Below are positions 47,847-56,542 of a stretch of 64,000 bases of DNA, in pieces. Location of the stretch: positions 124,001-188,000 of the forward strand of contig NZ_JAJUWT010000018.1 in NCBI RefSeq assembly GCF_021390395.1, written 5' to 3'. Origin of the DNA: Saccharothrix sp. S26. Lineage in GTDB: Bacteria; Actinomycetota; Actinomycetes; Mycobacteriales; Pseudonocardiaceae. The notes under the pieces were generated by a model. It was not told where the DNA came from. It made no database searches and saw nothing but the letters and a program-made list of their open reading frames with translations. Position 1 is the stretch's first letter; every line of letters starts with the position of its first letter. Made by a program: the position numbers and the translations under genes.

Positions 47847-47935
47847 ATACATCAGACCTTTGATCATCGATCGCACCGGGAGGCCTCACGTCAGTCAACG
47901 CCCGAGGTTCGGTAGCCGCACGAAGATATGATGTC
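47847..47935. promoter_or_regulatory. Putative GntR operators between mutarotase and gntR genes
   Basis: ATACATCAGAC (47847-47857) and ATATGATGTC (47926-47935) repeat motifs found upstream of the fucosidase gene. The first is 94 bases before the mutarotase start; the second is 32 bases before the GntR start. Confidence 0.55.
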
Positions 47936-47967
47936 CGGAACCACCAGCGGCAAGCCAGGGAGCACCT

Positions 47968-48723
47968 GTGGCACTAACTGACGAGGCGATCGCGAAGATC
48001 CGCTCCATGATTCAGTCCGGTGAGCTTCCGCCCGGCACACGCCTTCCACCGGAGCCGCAACTGGCGGTGGAGATGGGCCTGTCCCGCAGCGGTGTGCGAG
48101 AGGCGGTGAAAGTCCTGGAGTCGGCTCGTGTGCTCGACGTGCGGCGTGGCGACGGCACCTACGTCACCAGCCTCGCGCCGCGGCTGTTGCTGGAAGGCGT
48201 GGGTGTGGCCGTCGAGTTGCTCCAGGATGACACGTTGTTGGAAGTGATGGAGGTCCGCAGGCTGCTCGAGCCGTTGGCCACTGGCCTGGCCGCGGTTCGC
48301 ATGCCGGAGAGAGACCTGGACGAGCTGGCCAAGATCCTGGACGACATGCGGGCCGCGCAGGACGATGCCGAACTGCTCATCCAGTACGACACCGCGTTCC
48401 ACCGGACCGTCGTCGCCGCCACCGGGAACGAGACGCTGGCTTCACTGTTGGAAGGGCTGTCCAGCCGCACTGTGCGGGCGAGGGTGTGGCGAGGGCTCAT
48501 CGAAGGCAACGCGGCGCACATCACGCTCGCCGAGCACGAGGGGATCTACCAGGCTCTGCGCTCACGCGACCAACTGCTCGCGCAGGCGAGTGCGATGGTG
48601 CACATCAACACCTCCGAGGCATGGCTGCGCACGATCCTGTCGAACCCCGCTTCCCCTGAACGGGAGCGGCATGACGCGACATCGGATGTCCCATCGGACA
48701 ACGCTCCTGCGCCCAGGGTGTAG
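47968..48723 (+). CDS. GntR-family (FadR subtype) regulator, paralogue 1
   Basis: A 251-residue regulator. The winged HTH (about 1-70) reads IRSMIQSGELPPGTRLPPEPQLAVEMGLSRSGVREAVKVLE and VRRGDGTYVTSL. The all-helical FCD effector domain (about 85-225) reads EVRRLLEPLATGLAA, YDTAFHRTVVAATGN and LAEHEGIYQAL, with the Asp/His metal-ligand pattern of FCD proteins. It is a clear paralogue of the GntR at 56539, sharing long identical blocks. It probably represses the fucosidase, the mutarotase and itself, and responds to a fucose-pathway acid. The start is GTG 47968. Confidence 0.88.
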   Translation: MALTDEAIAKIRSMIQSGELPPGTRLPPEPQLAVEMGLSRSGVREAVKVLESARVLDVRRGDGTYVTSLAPRLLLEGVGVAVELLQDDTLLEVMEVRRLLEPLATGLAAVRMPERDLDELAKILDDMRAAQDDAELLIQYDTAFHRTVVAATGNETLASLLEGLSSRTVRARVWRGLIEGNAAHITLAEHEGIYQALRSRDQLLAQASAMVHINTSEAWLRTILSNPASPERERHDATSDVPSDNAPAPRV

Positions 48724-48794
48724 CCGGAGTCGGCCGCGAACCTGCGTGCGCACCTGGGCGCGGAGGGGTCAGCCTTCGATCGAGGCGTCCGGGA

Positions 48795-49613
48795 TCACCG
48801 GATTGGTTCGTGGTTGAGCGCGCCCGACCGGAACACCGCCAGTTCGACGCCGTCGAACCCCGCCGCTCGTACGACATCGGTGAGAGCGGGGCCGATGTCC
48901 GGCCGGTCGACCAGGTCCGGGTCGAGTTCGACTCGCCCCACGTCACCCAGGTCGCGCACGCGCAGGTTCCAGCTCGGTGTCCCCGCGCTCACCAGCCACG
49001 CCCGAACCGCCGCCTCGGCGCGTTCCACCCGCGCCAGGCGTGAGGGGGTGATCGCCACGCCGTAGCGTACCCGGCTGGCCAGGCAGGGCATGGCCGGTTT
49101 GTCCCAGGTGGACAGTGCCCAGAGGCGGCTCACCGCGCGCACTTCGGCCTTGGTCATCCCGAGGTCGCGCAAGGGGGTGCGCACGCCGATCTCGTCGCCG
49201 GCGCGGATGCCGGGCCGGAACGGGTCGTGCGCGTCGTCGGCGTTGACCCCGGTCGCCACCGTGTGCACGCCGTGCTCCCGCGCTACCGCTGTGATGGTGT
49301 CCAGGACGGTGGACTTGCAGAAGTAGCAGCGGTCGCGGCCGTTCGCGGCGTAGGAGGGGTTGTCCAGTTCGGCGGTCGGGGGCGTGAGGTGCCGCACGCC
49401 GAGGCGGTCGGCGAACCCGGCCGCGGCGGCCAGCTCGACGGCGGCCAGGCTCGCGGAGTCGGCGGTGACGGCGAGCACCGCGTCGGGTCCCAGGGCGCGG
49501 GTGGCGGCGGCGAGCACGAGCGCGGAGTCCACGCCGCCGGAGAAGGCGACGGCGACCGGGCCGATGCCGGTCAGGTGCGCCACGAGTCGGGCGGCGGTGG
49601 TGCCGGTGTCCAT
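48795..49613 (-). CDS. larE: LarE, ATP-dependent sacrificial sulfur transferase for the nickel-pincer cofactor
   Basis: A 272-residue PP-loop protein with AVAFSGGVDSALV for ATP binding, RCYFCKSTVLDTI, and KPAMPCLASRVRYG. Cys177 corresponds to the sulfur-donating cysteine of Lactiplantibacillus LarE (C176), which converts to dehydroalanine. It thiolates the pyridinium cofactor precursor made by LarB, before nickel insertion by LarC. Its ATG overlaps the larC stop (TGATG). It is the last gene of the nine-gene operon beginning with the GntR at 57291. Three other lar genes in the same operon confirm the assignment. Confidence 0.92.
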   Translation of the reverse strand: MDTGTTAARLVAHLTGIGPVAVAFSGGVDSALVLAAATRALGPDAVLAVTADSASLAAVELAAAAGFADRLGVRHLTPPTAELDNPSYAANGRDRCYFCKSTVLDTITAVAREHGVHTVATGVNADDAHDPFRPGIRAGDEIGVRTPLRDLGMTKAEVRAVSRLWALSTWDKPAMPCLASRVRYGVAITPSRLARVERAEAAVRAWLVSAGTPSWNLRVRDLGDVGRVELDPDLVDRPDIGPALTDVVRAAGFDGVELAVFRSGALNHEPIR

Positions 49614-50761
49614 CAGTGCTCCTCGGGGCTTTCGGCGGCCAGGGCGAGCACGGTGCGCAGGGGCAGGCCGGTCTGCCGGGCGACGGTGACGGCGTCGTCG
49701 TACTCGGGCTTGCTGTGGTGGGGTCCGTGCTTGCGGCGCACCTCGATCCCCTGGACGTGCGTGGTGTCGGTGGTGCGGGGCAGGGCGGTGCGCCGCACGG
49801 CGGTCCGCCGCACGCCGAGAGTGCCGGTCTCGACCAGCATCCGCCGCTCGACCACGTCGGCGGCCTCCGGTGTCGCCAACGCGTGCAGCACGTGCGCCGG
49901 CCTGCCCTTCTTCATCGTGGCGGGGGTGATCCAGCTGTCCAACGCGCCGGAGTCGAGCAGCGCGCAGACGACGTACCCGAGGACTTCACCGGTGACGTCG
50001 TCGAGGTTGGTCTCCAGCACCACCAGGTCGCGGACGTCGGCGGGCTCGCGGTCGCCGAGCCTGACCACCGCGACGTTGGGCCGGTCGGGCAGCGTCCTGG
50101 TGCCCACGCCGTAGCCGGTGGTCGACAGGCGCATCTCCGGTGCGGGCTGGTAGTCCGCGCCGATCGCCAGCAGCAGCGCGGCGGCGGTCGGCGTCACGGT
50201 CTCGCCGGGCAGGGTGGTGCCGACGACGCGTGCGCCGCGCAGCAGGGCCGAGGTGGCGGGGGCCGGGCACGGCAGCACGCCGTGCGCGGTGCGGACCGAT
50301 CCGGTGCCGATCGGCAACGCCTCGCAGTGCACGGTCCGCACGTCGAGGGCGTGCAGGGCGGCGGCCACGCCGACGACGTCCACGAGGGTGTCGTGACCGC
50401 CGAGTTCGTGCAGGTGCACCTGGTCGGGGTCTTCTCCGTGCAGGCGTCCTTCGACCTCGGCGATGGCGCGCAGGGCGGCGACCGCGGTGTCGGCGACGGC
50501 ACGGTCGCGCACCCGGGCCGCCATGGCGATCAGCTCGCCCGCCTTGCGGCTCGTGGCGTCGTCGGTCACCGACACGACGGCCTTGCGGCCGGTGAGGCCG
50601 TGCGTGAGCACCGGGGTGACGGTGAGGTCCCAGTCGGTGAGGCCGGTGTCGGAGACGGCCGCTCGGATCGCGTCCAGGGGTGCGCCCGCGTCTACCAGGG
50701 CGGCCAGCAGCATGTCACCGGCCAGCCCGGTGAACGGCGAGATCACGCAGACGCGGCTCAC
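49613..50761 (-). CDS. larC: LarC, nickel insertase for the nickel-pincer cofactor
   Basis: A 382-residue protein with SPFTGLAGDMLLAALVDAG at the N-terminus, HLHELGGHDTLVDVVGVAAAL (His-rich block), and the DDVTGEVLGYV and TMKKGRPAHVLHAL blocks typical of LarC. It uses CTP to insert Ni into the thiolated pincer nucleotide. In lactobacilli LarC is made from two frames by programmed frameshifting; here it is one continuous frame. The GTG start overlaps the larB stop (GTGA), and its own stop overlaps larE. Confidence 0.93.
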   Translation of the reverse strand: MSRVCVISPFTGLAGDMLLAALVDAGAPLDAIRAAVSDTGLTDWDLTVTPVLTHGLTGRKAVVSVTDDATSRKAGELIAMAARVRDRAVADTAVAALRAIAEVEGRLHGEDPDQVHLHELGGHDTLVDVVGVAAALHALDVRTVHCEALPIGTGSVRTAHGVLPCPAPATSALLRGARVVGTTLPGETVTPTAAALLLAIGADYQPAPEMRLSTTGYGVGTRTLPDRPNVAVVRLGDREPADVRDLVVLETNLDDVTGEVLGYVVCALLDSGALDSWITPATMKKGRPAHVLHALATPEAADVVERRMLVETGTLGVRRTAVRRTALPRTTDTTHVQGIEVRRKHGPHHSKPEYDDAVTVARQTGLPLRTVLALAAESPEEH

Positions 50762-51441
50762 GGCGTCCTCCGCGCCGCCACGCGGGCGAGCCGGAACGCG
50801 GCCATCGCGGCGCCGAACCCGGAGTCGATGTTGACCACGGTGATGCCGGCCGCGCAGGAGGCGTGCATCGCCAGCAGCGCGGTGATGCCTTCCAGACCGG
50901 CTCCGTAACCGGTCGAGGTGGGCACGGCGACCACCGGGCACGCGACCAGACCGCCGACCGCGCTCGCCAGCGCGCCTTCCATGCCCGCGACCACGATGAC
51001 GGTGTCGGCGGCCCGCAGCCGGTGCTGCTCGGCCAGCAGCCGGTGCAGGCCGGCCACGCCGACGTCGGTGACGGTGGTGACGTCGAGTCCCACGGCGGTG
51101 GCGACGGCGGCGGCCTCCCGTGCGACCGGCAGGTCGGCCGTGCCCGCCGCGGCCACGACCACGCCGAACCCGGTCGACTCGGCCGGACGCCAGGTGAGCA
51201 GGCGCGCGTCGCGGTCGTAGACGCCGTCCGGCACGGCGGCCAGCACGGAGGCCGCCGCGTCGGGCTCCACGCGCGTGGCCAGCACAGGGCCGTCGTTGTG
51301 CCGCAACAACGTCCGAACGATTCCGGTGATCTGGTCAGGCGTCTTCCCGCTGCCGTAGACCACCTCGGGCAGCCCTTGACGCGCTTCGCGATCCACGTCG
51401 ACCCGGGCGAACCCCAGGTCGACCGCGCCCGGTCCGGTCAT
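50758..51441 (-). CDS. larB: LarB, nicotinic acid adenine dinucleotide carboxylase/hydrolase
   Basis: A 227-residue protein. The C-terminal half resembles PurE-type AIR carboxylases: GVVVAAAGTADLPVAREAA, VVAGMEGALASAVGGLV, VPTSTGYGAGLEGITALLAMHASCAAGITVVNIDSGFGA. Cys196 in HASCAAG matches the position of the cysteine that forms the pyridinium adduct. It makes the first intermediate of the nickel-pincer cofactor from nicotinate adenine dinucleotide. The ATG overlaps the glycerate kinase stop (ATGA), placing it in the same coupled operon. Confidence 0.93.
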   Translation of the reverse strand: MTGPGAVDLGFARVDVDREARQGLPEVVYGSGKTPDQITGIVRTLLRHNDGPVLATRVEPDAAASVLAAVPDGVYDRDARLLTWRPAESTGFGVVVAAAGTADLPVAREAAAVATAVGLDVTTVTDVGVAGLHRLLAEQHRLRAADTVIVVAGMEGALASAVGGLVACPVVAVPTSTGYGAGLEGITALLAMHASCAAGITVVNIDSGFGAAMAAFRLARVAARRTP

Positions 51442-52577
51442 GCGCGCGCTCCGTTCGTGAGGGTGGCCGGGTGTGCGAGGAGTTCGCCGCCGATCTCCCG
51501 AAGCAGCGCGGGTGCCTGTTTCATCGCGGTGTCGATGTGACCGGCGCGCTCGAGCAGCGACCAGGTGGCGACCACGCCGACCTCTCGCAGCCGTTCGGCG
51601 GTGAGCTGGACCGAGCCCGCGACCACGGCGACGGGCACGCCGTGCCGCCGTGCCGCCTCGGCCACCCCGATCGGCGCCTTGCCCCGCAGGCTCTGCTCGT
51701 CGAACCGGCCTTCGCCGACCACGACGAGCGAGGCGTCCCGCAAGGCGTCCTCGACGCCGATCGCGCGCAGCACGAAGTCGGCCCCCGACGTCCGCCGGGC
51801 GTTGAGGGCGGCCAACGCCGCGAAGCCGGTGCCACCGGCCGCGCCCGCGCCGGGTGCGGCGCTCAGATCCCGTCCGATCGCCTCCGCCATGGCCGTGGCG
51901 AACCGGCGGAGCCCTCGCTCCAACAAGTCAACGTCCCGGGGTGAGGCGCCCTTCTGCGGCGCGAACACCGCGGCGGCGCCGTTCGGCCCGGTCAGCGGGT
52001 TGTCCACGTCCGAGGCCAGGGTCACCCGCGCGTGCGCCAGCCTCGGGTCCAGCCCGGACAGGTCGACGCGGGCCACGGCCGTCAACGCGCCGCCGCCGGG
52101 GCCGACGGGGCCGCCCAAGGTGCCGGTGATGCGTGCGCCCAACGCGTGCAGCAGGCCCGCGCCGCCGTCCGTCGTGGCACTGCCGCCGACGGCGAGCACG
52201 ATGTCCCGGCAGCCGTGGTCGAGCGCGGCGCGGATCAGCTCACCGGTGCCGTAGGTGTCGGCGGTGAGCGGTGTGAGCCAGCCGTCGGGCAGCACGTCCA
52301 ACCCGCTGGCCTGGGCCAGTTCGATCACGGCCCGTCCGTCGCGCACGGCGAACGCGGCGTGCACCGGCTCGCCCGTGGGGCCGGTGACCTCCACGCGCAC
52401 CTCGTCGTAGCCGGCGCGCACCAGTGCCGCCACGGTGCCCTCGCCGCCGTCCGCGACGGGCATCGCCACCGCGTGCCCGCCCGCGTCGGTCACGCCGTCG
52501 ACGACGTGTGCGCAAGCCTGTTCGGCGGTGAGGGAGCCGCGGAACTTGTCCAGGCAGACCAGGATCGTCCCGTTCAC
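51438..52577 (-). CDS. Glycerate kinase (GlxK/GarK type)
   Basis: A 379-residue kinase with the family start ILVCLDKFRGSLTAEQAC, then MPVADGGEGTVAALV, GGSATTDGGAGLLHALGA, TLASDVDNPLTGPNGAAAVFAPQKGA and GEGRFDEQSLRGKAP. It phosphorylates D-glycerate, most likely to 2-phosphoglycerate. Its GTG start overlaps the larA stop (GTGA). Its presence between larA and larB is unexpected for fucose breakdown. It may handle glycerate from another route or from a LarA-type epimerisation, which is inference. Confidence 0.9.
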   Translation of the reverse strand: MNGTILVCLDKFRGSLTAEQACAHVVDGVTDAGGHAVAMPVADGGEGTVAALVRAGYDEVRVEVTGPTGEPVHAAFAVRDGRAVIELAQASGLDVLPDGWLTPLTADTYGTGELIRAALDHGCRDIVLAVGGSATTDGGAGLLHALGARITGTLGGPVGPGGGALTAVARVDLSGLDPRLAHARVTLASDVDNPLTGPNGAAAVFAPQKGASPRDVDLLERGLRRFATAMAEAIGRDLSAAPGAGAAGGTGFAALAALNARRTSGADFVLRAIGVEDALRDASLVVVGEGRFDEQSLRGKAPIGVAEAARRHGVPVAVVAGSVQLTAERLREVGVVATWSLLERAGHIDTAMKQAPALLREIGGELLAHPATLTNGARA

Positions 52578-53857
52578 CGGTCCGACCCTTCCACGTAGGG
52601 GATCGTCTGCGGGCCTTCGGGCAGCACGCACAGCCGGGCGTCGGGACCGGCCTCGGCGAGAGCTTCGGCGACGGTGGCCGAGATGTCCGCGGTCTGCCGC
52701 AGGTGCGCGGTCGCCAGCTCGGCGTCGCTGAGGTGGGAGGTGTGCATGACGACCCGGCAGTCGGCCTGGATGCGTGCCTGGATCTGGACCTGCCACTGGT
52801 CGGGCACGGTGGTCGACCGAGCGGAGATCTCCGCGAACAGCGCCGCCGGCGAGTCGGCGGAGGCGAGCACCTCGCGGTAGGAGCCGTGGTCGGGGAAGCC
52901 GTCGCGGCACTCGGCCGCGCACACGATCACCCCGCCCGGCCTGACCACCTGGTAGGCGGCCGACATGCCCTTCACCGACTGGTAGAGGTTCTGGTCGAGC
53001 GGGTAGCCGGAGTTGGTGGTCACCACCACGTCGTAGAGCTGCGGCACCGGCCGCATGGCGACCTCGCGGGCGGTGCGCACGGCCTCGGCGTGCATCGCGA
53101 GCAGGTCACCGCCGAACGCGGCGACGACCTGCTTGTCCTGGTTGAGGACCACGTCGAAGCCGAACGTCACGCCGGTGGCGTCGGCGATGGCGCGCACGTC
53201 GTCGTGCACGGGGTTGCCCTCGACGATCCCCCACGTCGCCCGCGGGTCGCCGATGCGGCGCGCGTCGTGCAGGACCAGGACCGTCTCCAGCGCGGCCAGG
53301 CCCGGCGCGACGAGCTTCGGGCCGCCCGAGAACCCGGCGAAGAAGTGCGGCTCCACGAAACCGGTCGTGATGCGCACGTCCGCGGCGACCCACTCGCTGT
53401 TCAGCCACACGGGCACGTCCGCGCCGAACTCCCCCATCCACGTCAGGCTGCCGCGGTCGCGGGCATCGTGGTTGACGATCCGCACCGAGTCCACCACCTC
53501 GTCACCGAACATCCGGCGCAACTCGGCCTCCGTGTTGCCCCGGTGCGTCCCCGTGGCGACCAGCACCACGACGTCGTCGAGGTCGACCAGGCCGTCCAGC
53601 TCCTCCAGGATCACCGGGACCATCAGCTCCCGGGGCTGGGGGCGCGTCCCGTCGCAGGCGGAGATGGCCACGGTCTGGCCGGGGCGCACGCGCTCGCGCA
53701 GCGGCGGACCCGCGACCGGCGCGCGCAACGCCCGGCGCAGAACCTCCCGCGGCGCTTCGGTGGCCCGGTGATGCTTGGGCGTGACCACGGTCGTCACCGC
53801 CGGGTCGACCCGCAGGTCCAGCCCTGTCTCGCCATAAGCCAGTCGCACGGTGCGCAT
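52574..53857 (-). CDS. larA: LarA, nickel-pincer-dependent lactate racemase family
   Basis: A 427-residue protein. Arg72, His105, His171, Lys181 and His197 have exactly the spacing of R75, H108, H174, K184 and H200 of the Lactiplantibacillus enzyme, in the contexts DGTRPQP, ATGTHRG, VEPHFFAGFSGGPKLVAPG and LHDAR. Lys296 lies near the K298 position. His197 should ligate Ni and Lys181 tether the cofactor. It interconverts L- and D-lactate or another 2-hydroxyacid; homologues act on several. In this operon the L-lactate end product of the fucose route is the obvious substrate. The ATG overlaps the lactonase stop (TGATG). Confidence 0.9.
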   Translation of the reverse strand: MRTVRLAYGETGLDLRVDPAVTTVVTPKHHRATEAPREVLRRALRAPVAGPPLRERVRPGQTVAISACDGTRPQPRELMVPVILEELDGLVDLDDVVVLVATGTHRGNTEAELRRMFGDEVVDSVRIVNHDARDRGSLTWMGEFGADVPVWLNSEWVAADVRITTGFVEPHFFAGFSGGPKLVAPGLAALETVLVLHDARRIGDPRATWGIVEGNPVHDDVRAIADATGVTFGFDVVLNQDKQVVAAFGGDLLAMHAEAVRTAREVAMRPVPQLYDVVVTTNSGYPLDQNLYQSVKGMSAAYQVVRPGGVIVCAAECRDGFPDHGSYREVLASADSPAALFAEISARSTTVPDQWQVQIQARIQADCRVVMHTSHLSDAELATAHLRQTADISATVAEALAEAGPDARLCVLPEGPQTIPYVEGSDR

Positions 53858-54717
53858 CAGCCGGTCCTCACTCCGTAGACGCGGGCGGCCGTGCCGCCGA
53901 AGACCTGGTCCCGTTCCGCAGTGGAACAGCCGTCGAGGAGTTCGGCGGCGGTGGCGAACACCCGTTCGTAGTCGGCGGCCAGCAGGCAGACCGGCCAGTC
54001 GGAGCCGACCATGAGCCGATCCGGGCCGAACGCCTCCAGCGCGATGTCGACGTAGGGCCGCAGGTCGGCCGCGGTCCACCGCGACCAGTCCGCCTCGGTG
54101 ACGAGACCGGACACTTTGGCCACCACGTTCGGTTCGGCGGCCAGCTCCGCCAGGCGGGTCGCCCAGGGTTCGACCTCCTGACCGGCGATGTCCGGTTTGG
54201 ACAGGTGGTCCAGCACGAACACCATGTCCGGCACCGCTCGCACGGCCTCCAACGCCGCCGGGAGCTGGTGCGGCCGGGTCAGCACGTCGTAGACGAGCCC
54301 GGCATCGCGCACCGCGCGCAACCCCGCCAGCACATCGGGGCGCACCAGCCAGTCCGGGTCGGGTTCGGACTGCACCAGGTGCCGGACACCTGTGAGCCGG
54401 TCGCCGCCGGGTCCGCGGCGCAGCCGGTCCAGCTGCTCGGCGACGTCGGGCGCGGTGAGGTCGACCCACCCGACGACGCCCGCGACGAGGTCGAAGGAAT
54501 CGGCCAGGGCCAGGAACTCCGCCGTTTCCTCGACGTCGGGGAGCACCTGGACCAGCACGGTGGCGTCCACGCCGGCCCGTTGGGTCACCGCGCGCAGCTC
54601 CGCCGGGCCGAAGTCACGCCGGATCGGCTCCAGGGCGGGCTCGTCGAGCCAGTCCTGCGGCCGGGCGGAGAGGTTCCAGAGGTGGTGGTGGGCGTCGATC
54701 CTGATCACTGCGCTCAC
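53857..54717 (-). CDS. Amidohydrolase-superfamily lactonase, probable L-fuconolactonase
   Basis: A 286-residue TIM-barrel hydrolase of the COG3618 type. It begins RIDAHHHLWNL (metal/active-site His motif) and has GVVGWVDLTAPDVAEQL, LTGVRHLVQSEPDPDWL, VFVLDHLSKPDI, and the closing GSDWPVCLLAADY. These proteins open sugar 1,5-lactones or dicarboxylate lactones. Here it should hydrolyse L-fucono-lactone made by the adjacent aldo-keto reductase to L-fuconate. Its GTG start overlaps the reductase stop (GTGA). Confidence 0.85.
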   Translation of the reverse strand: MSAVIRIDAHHHLWNLSARPQDWLDEPALEPIRRDFGPAELRAVTQRAGVDATVLVQVLPDVEETAEFLALADSFDLVAGVVGWVDLTAPDVAEQLDRLRRGPGGDRLTGVRHLVQSEPDPDWLVRPDVLAGLRAVRDAGLVYDVLTRPHQLPAALEAVRAVPDMVFVLDHLSKPDIAGQEVEPWATRLAELAAEPNVVAKVSGLVTEADWSRWTAADLRPYVDIALEAFGPDRLMVGSDWPVCLLAADYERVFATAAELLDGCSTAERDQVFGGTAARVYGVRTG

Positions 54718-55691
54718 TCCTGCTCCAGCGCGTCGAGTTCCGCCCACAGCGCCTCGGGGATGTCGGTGGTGGCGTGGGCGGTGTTGTCGGCGACTTCACG
54801 CGCGTTCCGTGCGCCGACGACGACACCGGTCACCGCCGGGTGCCGCAACGGGAAGCGCAGCGCGGCGGCGGCCAGCGGTACGCCGTGCGCGGCGCAGCGC
54901 TCGGCCAAGGCCACTGCTCGCCGTCGGACGTCGTCCGGGGCAGGTGCGTAGTCGTAGGTGGCGTGGGCGGTCGGGTCGGCGAGGATGCCGCTGTTGAAGA
55001 CGCCCCCGACCAGCACGCCAACGTCGCGCTGCGCGCACAGCGGCAGCAGTTCGTCTGCGGCGCCGCGGTCCAGCAGGGAGTACCGGCCCGCGACGAGCAC
55101 GCAGTCGAGGTCGGTCTCGGTGACGAACCGGGTGAGCATCGCGGTCTGGTTCATGCCCGCACCGATCGCCCGCACCGCGCCCTCCGCGCGCAACCGGGCC
55201 AGCGCCGGGTACGCGCCGGTGACCGCGTCCTCCCAGTGGTCGTCGGGGTCGTGGATCAGCACCACGTCGAAGGAGTCGAGACCGGAACGCTCCAGGCTCT
55301 CCGCGAGACTGCGGTAGACGCCGTCGGCGCTGTAGTCCCGCACCCGCACCAGGCCCGGCTCGCCGTGGAAGCCCTCGTCGCCGGGTGCCGTGTCGCCGGG
55401 CACCAGCAGCCGACCGACCTTCGTCGACACCGTGAACTCCGCCCGGGGTCGGGAGGCCAGGAACGCGCCGAGGCGCCGTTCCGCCAGACCGGCGCCGTAG
55501 TGGGGTGCGGTGTCGAAGTAGCGGATCCCGGCGGCCCACGCCGTCTCCAAAGCGGCAGCGGCCTCGTCCTCGGTCACCGCCGAGAACAGCCCGGCCAGCG
55601 GCGCGGTGCCCAGGCCGAGACGGCTCACCGTGACGTCGGAACGGCCCAGCGGCACCCGCTCGGTGGACCACTGCCGGGTCGCGGAGGTCAT
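54714..55691 (-). CDS. Aldo-keto reductase, probable L-fucose (D-threo-aldose) 1-dehydrogenase
   Basis: A 325-residue AKR. LGLGTAPLAGLFSAV begins the barrel; the catalytic tetrad is visible as YFDTAPHYGAG (Asp, Tyr), STKVGRL (Lys) and LIHDPDDHW (His). The C-terminal VVVGARNAREV binds the nicotinamide cofactor. The pattern matches D-threo-aldose 1-dehydrogenases that oxidise L-fucose to its lactone with NAD(P). It lies between the FAH-family hydrolase and the lactonase, with start and stop overlaps to both. ATG 55691 is used; a GTG at 55694 is equally placed. Confidence 0.85.
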   Translation of the reverse strand: MTSATRQWSTERVPLGRSDVTVSRLGLGTAPLAGLFSAVTEDEAAAALETAWAAGIRYFDTAPHYGAGLAERRLGAFLASRPRAEFTVSTKVGRLLVPGDTAPGDEGFHGEPGLVRVRDYSADGVYRSLAESLERSGLDSFDVVLIHDPDDHWEDAVTGAYPALARLRAEGAVRAIGAGMNQTAMLTRFVTETDLDCVLVAGRYSLLDRGAADELLPLCAQRDVGVLVGGVFNSGILADPTAHATYDYAPAPDDVRRRAVALAERCAAHGVPLAAAALRFPLRHPAVTGVVVGARNAREVADNTAHATTDIPEALWAELDALEQE

Positions 55692-56542
55692 CACGCCTGG
55701 CCCAGGACGTGGCGCTGCCGCCCGAGCCCGTCGATCTCGAGCTCGACCACGTCACCCGCGCGCAGGTACGGGAAGTCGTTGGCCCCGAAGGCGACCCCGG
55801 CCGGGGTGCCGGTGTTGATCACATCACCGGGCTCCAGCACCATGAACTGGCTGAGGTACCACACCACGTGACGCACACCGAAGATCATGTTCTTGGTGTG
55901 GCCGTCCTGGCGCGGCTCGCCGTTGACGCGCAGCCTCATCCCCAACGCCTGGGGGTCGCCGACCTCGTCGGGGGTCACCAGCCACGGCCCGAGCGGGTTG
56001 AACGTCTCGCAGGACTTGCCCTTGTCCCACGTGCCACCGCGCTCGTGCTGGTAGGCCCGTTCGGTGACGTCGTCGGCGATGGCGTAACCCGCGATGACGT
56101 CGTCGGCGTCCTCCGGCGAGTCCAGGTAACGCGCGGTGCGACCGATGACGACCGCGAGTTCGATCTCGTAATCGGTCTTGGCGCTGCCGCGCGGGATGAG
56201 AACCGTGTCGTCGGGACCCACGACCGTGTTCGAGGCTTTCAGGAACACCACCGGCTCGGCCGGCGGCGGGGTCGCGGTCTCGGCGGCGTGGTCGGCGTAG
56301 TTCAGGCCGACGCACACCACCTTCCCGGGCCGGGCGACGGGAGCACCCACACGCATGCCGCTGACGTCGATCACGGGCAGCACGCCGTCCGCCATGGCCG
56401 CCCGGACCTGCTCGACCCCGTCGCCCGCCAGGAACGCGCCGTCGATGTCGGTCGTCAACGAGGTCAGGTCGTAAGCGACGCCGTGGGCGTCCAGGACAGC
56501 GGGCCGCTCTTGGCCCGCCGGGCCCACGCGCAACAGCTTCAT
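55691..56542 (-). CDS. Fumarylacetoacetate-hydrolase-family enzyme, probable 2,4-diketo-3-deoxy-L-fuconate hydrolase
   Basis: A 283-residue FAH-fold protein. It has KVVCVGLNYADHAAETAT, PVVFLKASNTVVGPDDTVLIPRGSAKTDYEIELAVVIG (the metal-binding Glu-x-Glu), YAIADDVTERAYQ with the Asp ligand, GDVINTGTPAGVAFG and a C-terminal GDVVELEIDGLG. It would split the diketo acid to pyruvate and L-lactate, the last step of non-phosphorylative L-fucose breakdown. It starts at ATG 56542, overlapping the gntR stop (ATGA). The substrate is assigned from pathway context; other acylpyruvate hydrolases look the same. Confidence 0.85.
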   Translation of the reverse strand: MKLLRVGPAGQERPAVLDAHGVAYDLTSLTTDIDGAFLAGDGVEQVRAAMADGVLPVIDVSGMRVGAPVARPGKVVCVGLNYADHAAETATPPPAEPVVFLKASNTVVGPDDTVLIPRGSAKTDYEIELAVVIGRTARYLDSPEDADDVIAGYAIADDVTERAYQHERGGTWDKGKSCETFNPLGPWLVTPDEVGDPQALGMRLRVNGEPRQDGHTKNMIFGVRHVVWYLSQFMVLEPGDVINTGTPAGVAFGANDFPYLRAGDVVELEIDGLGRQRHVLGQA

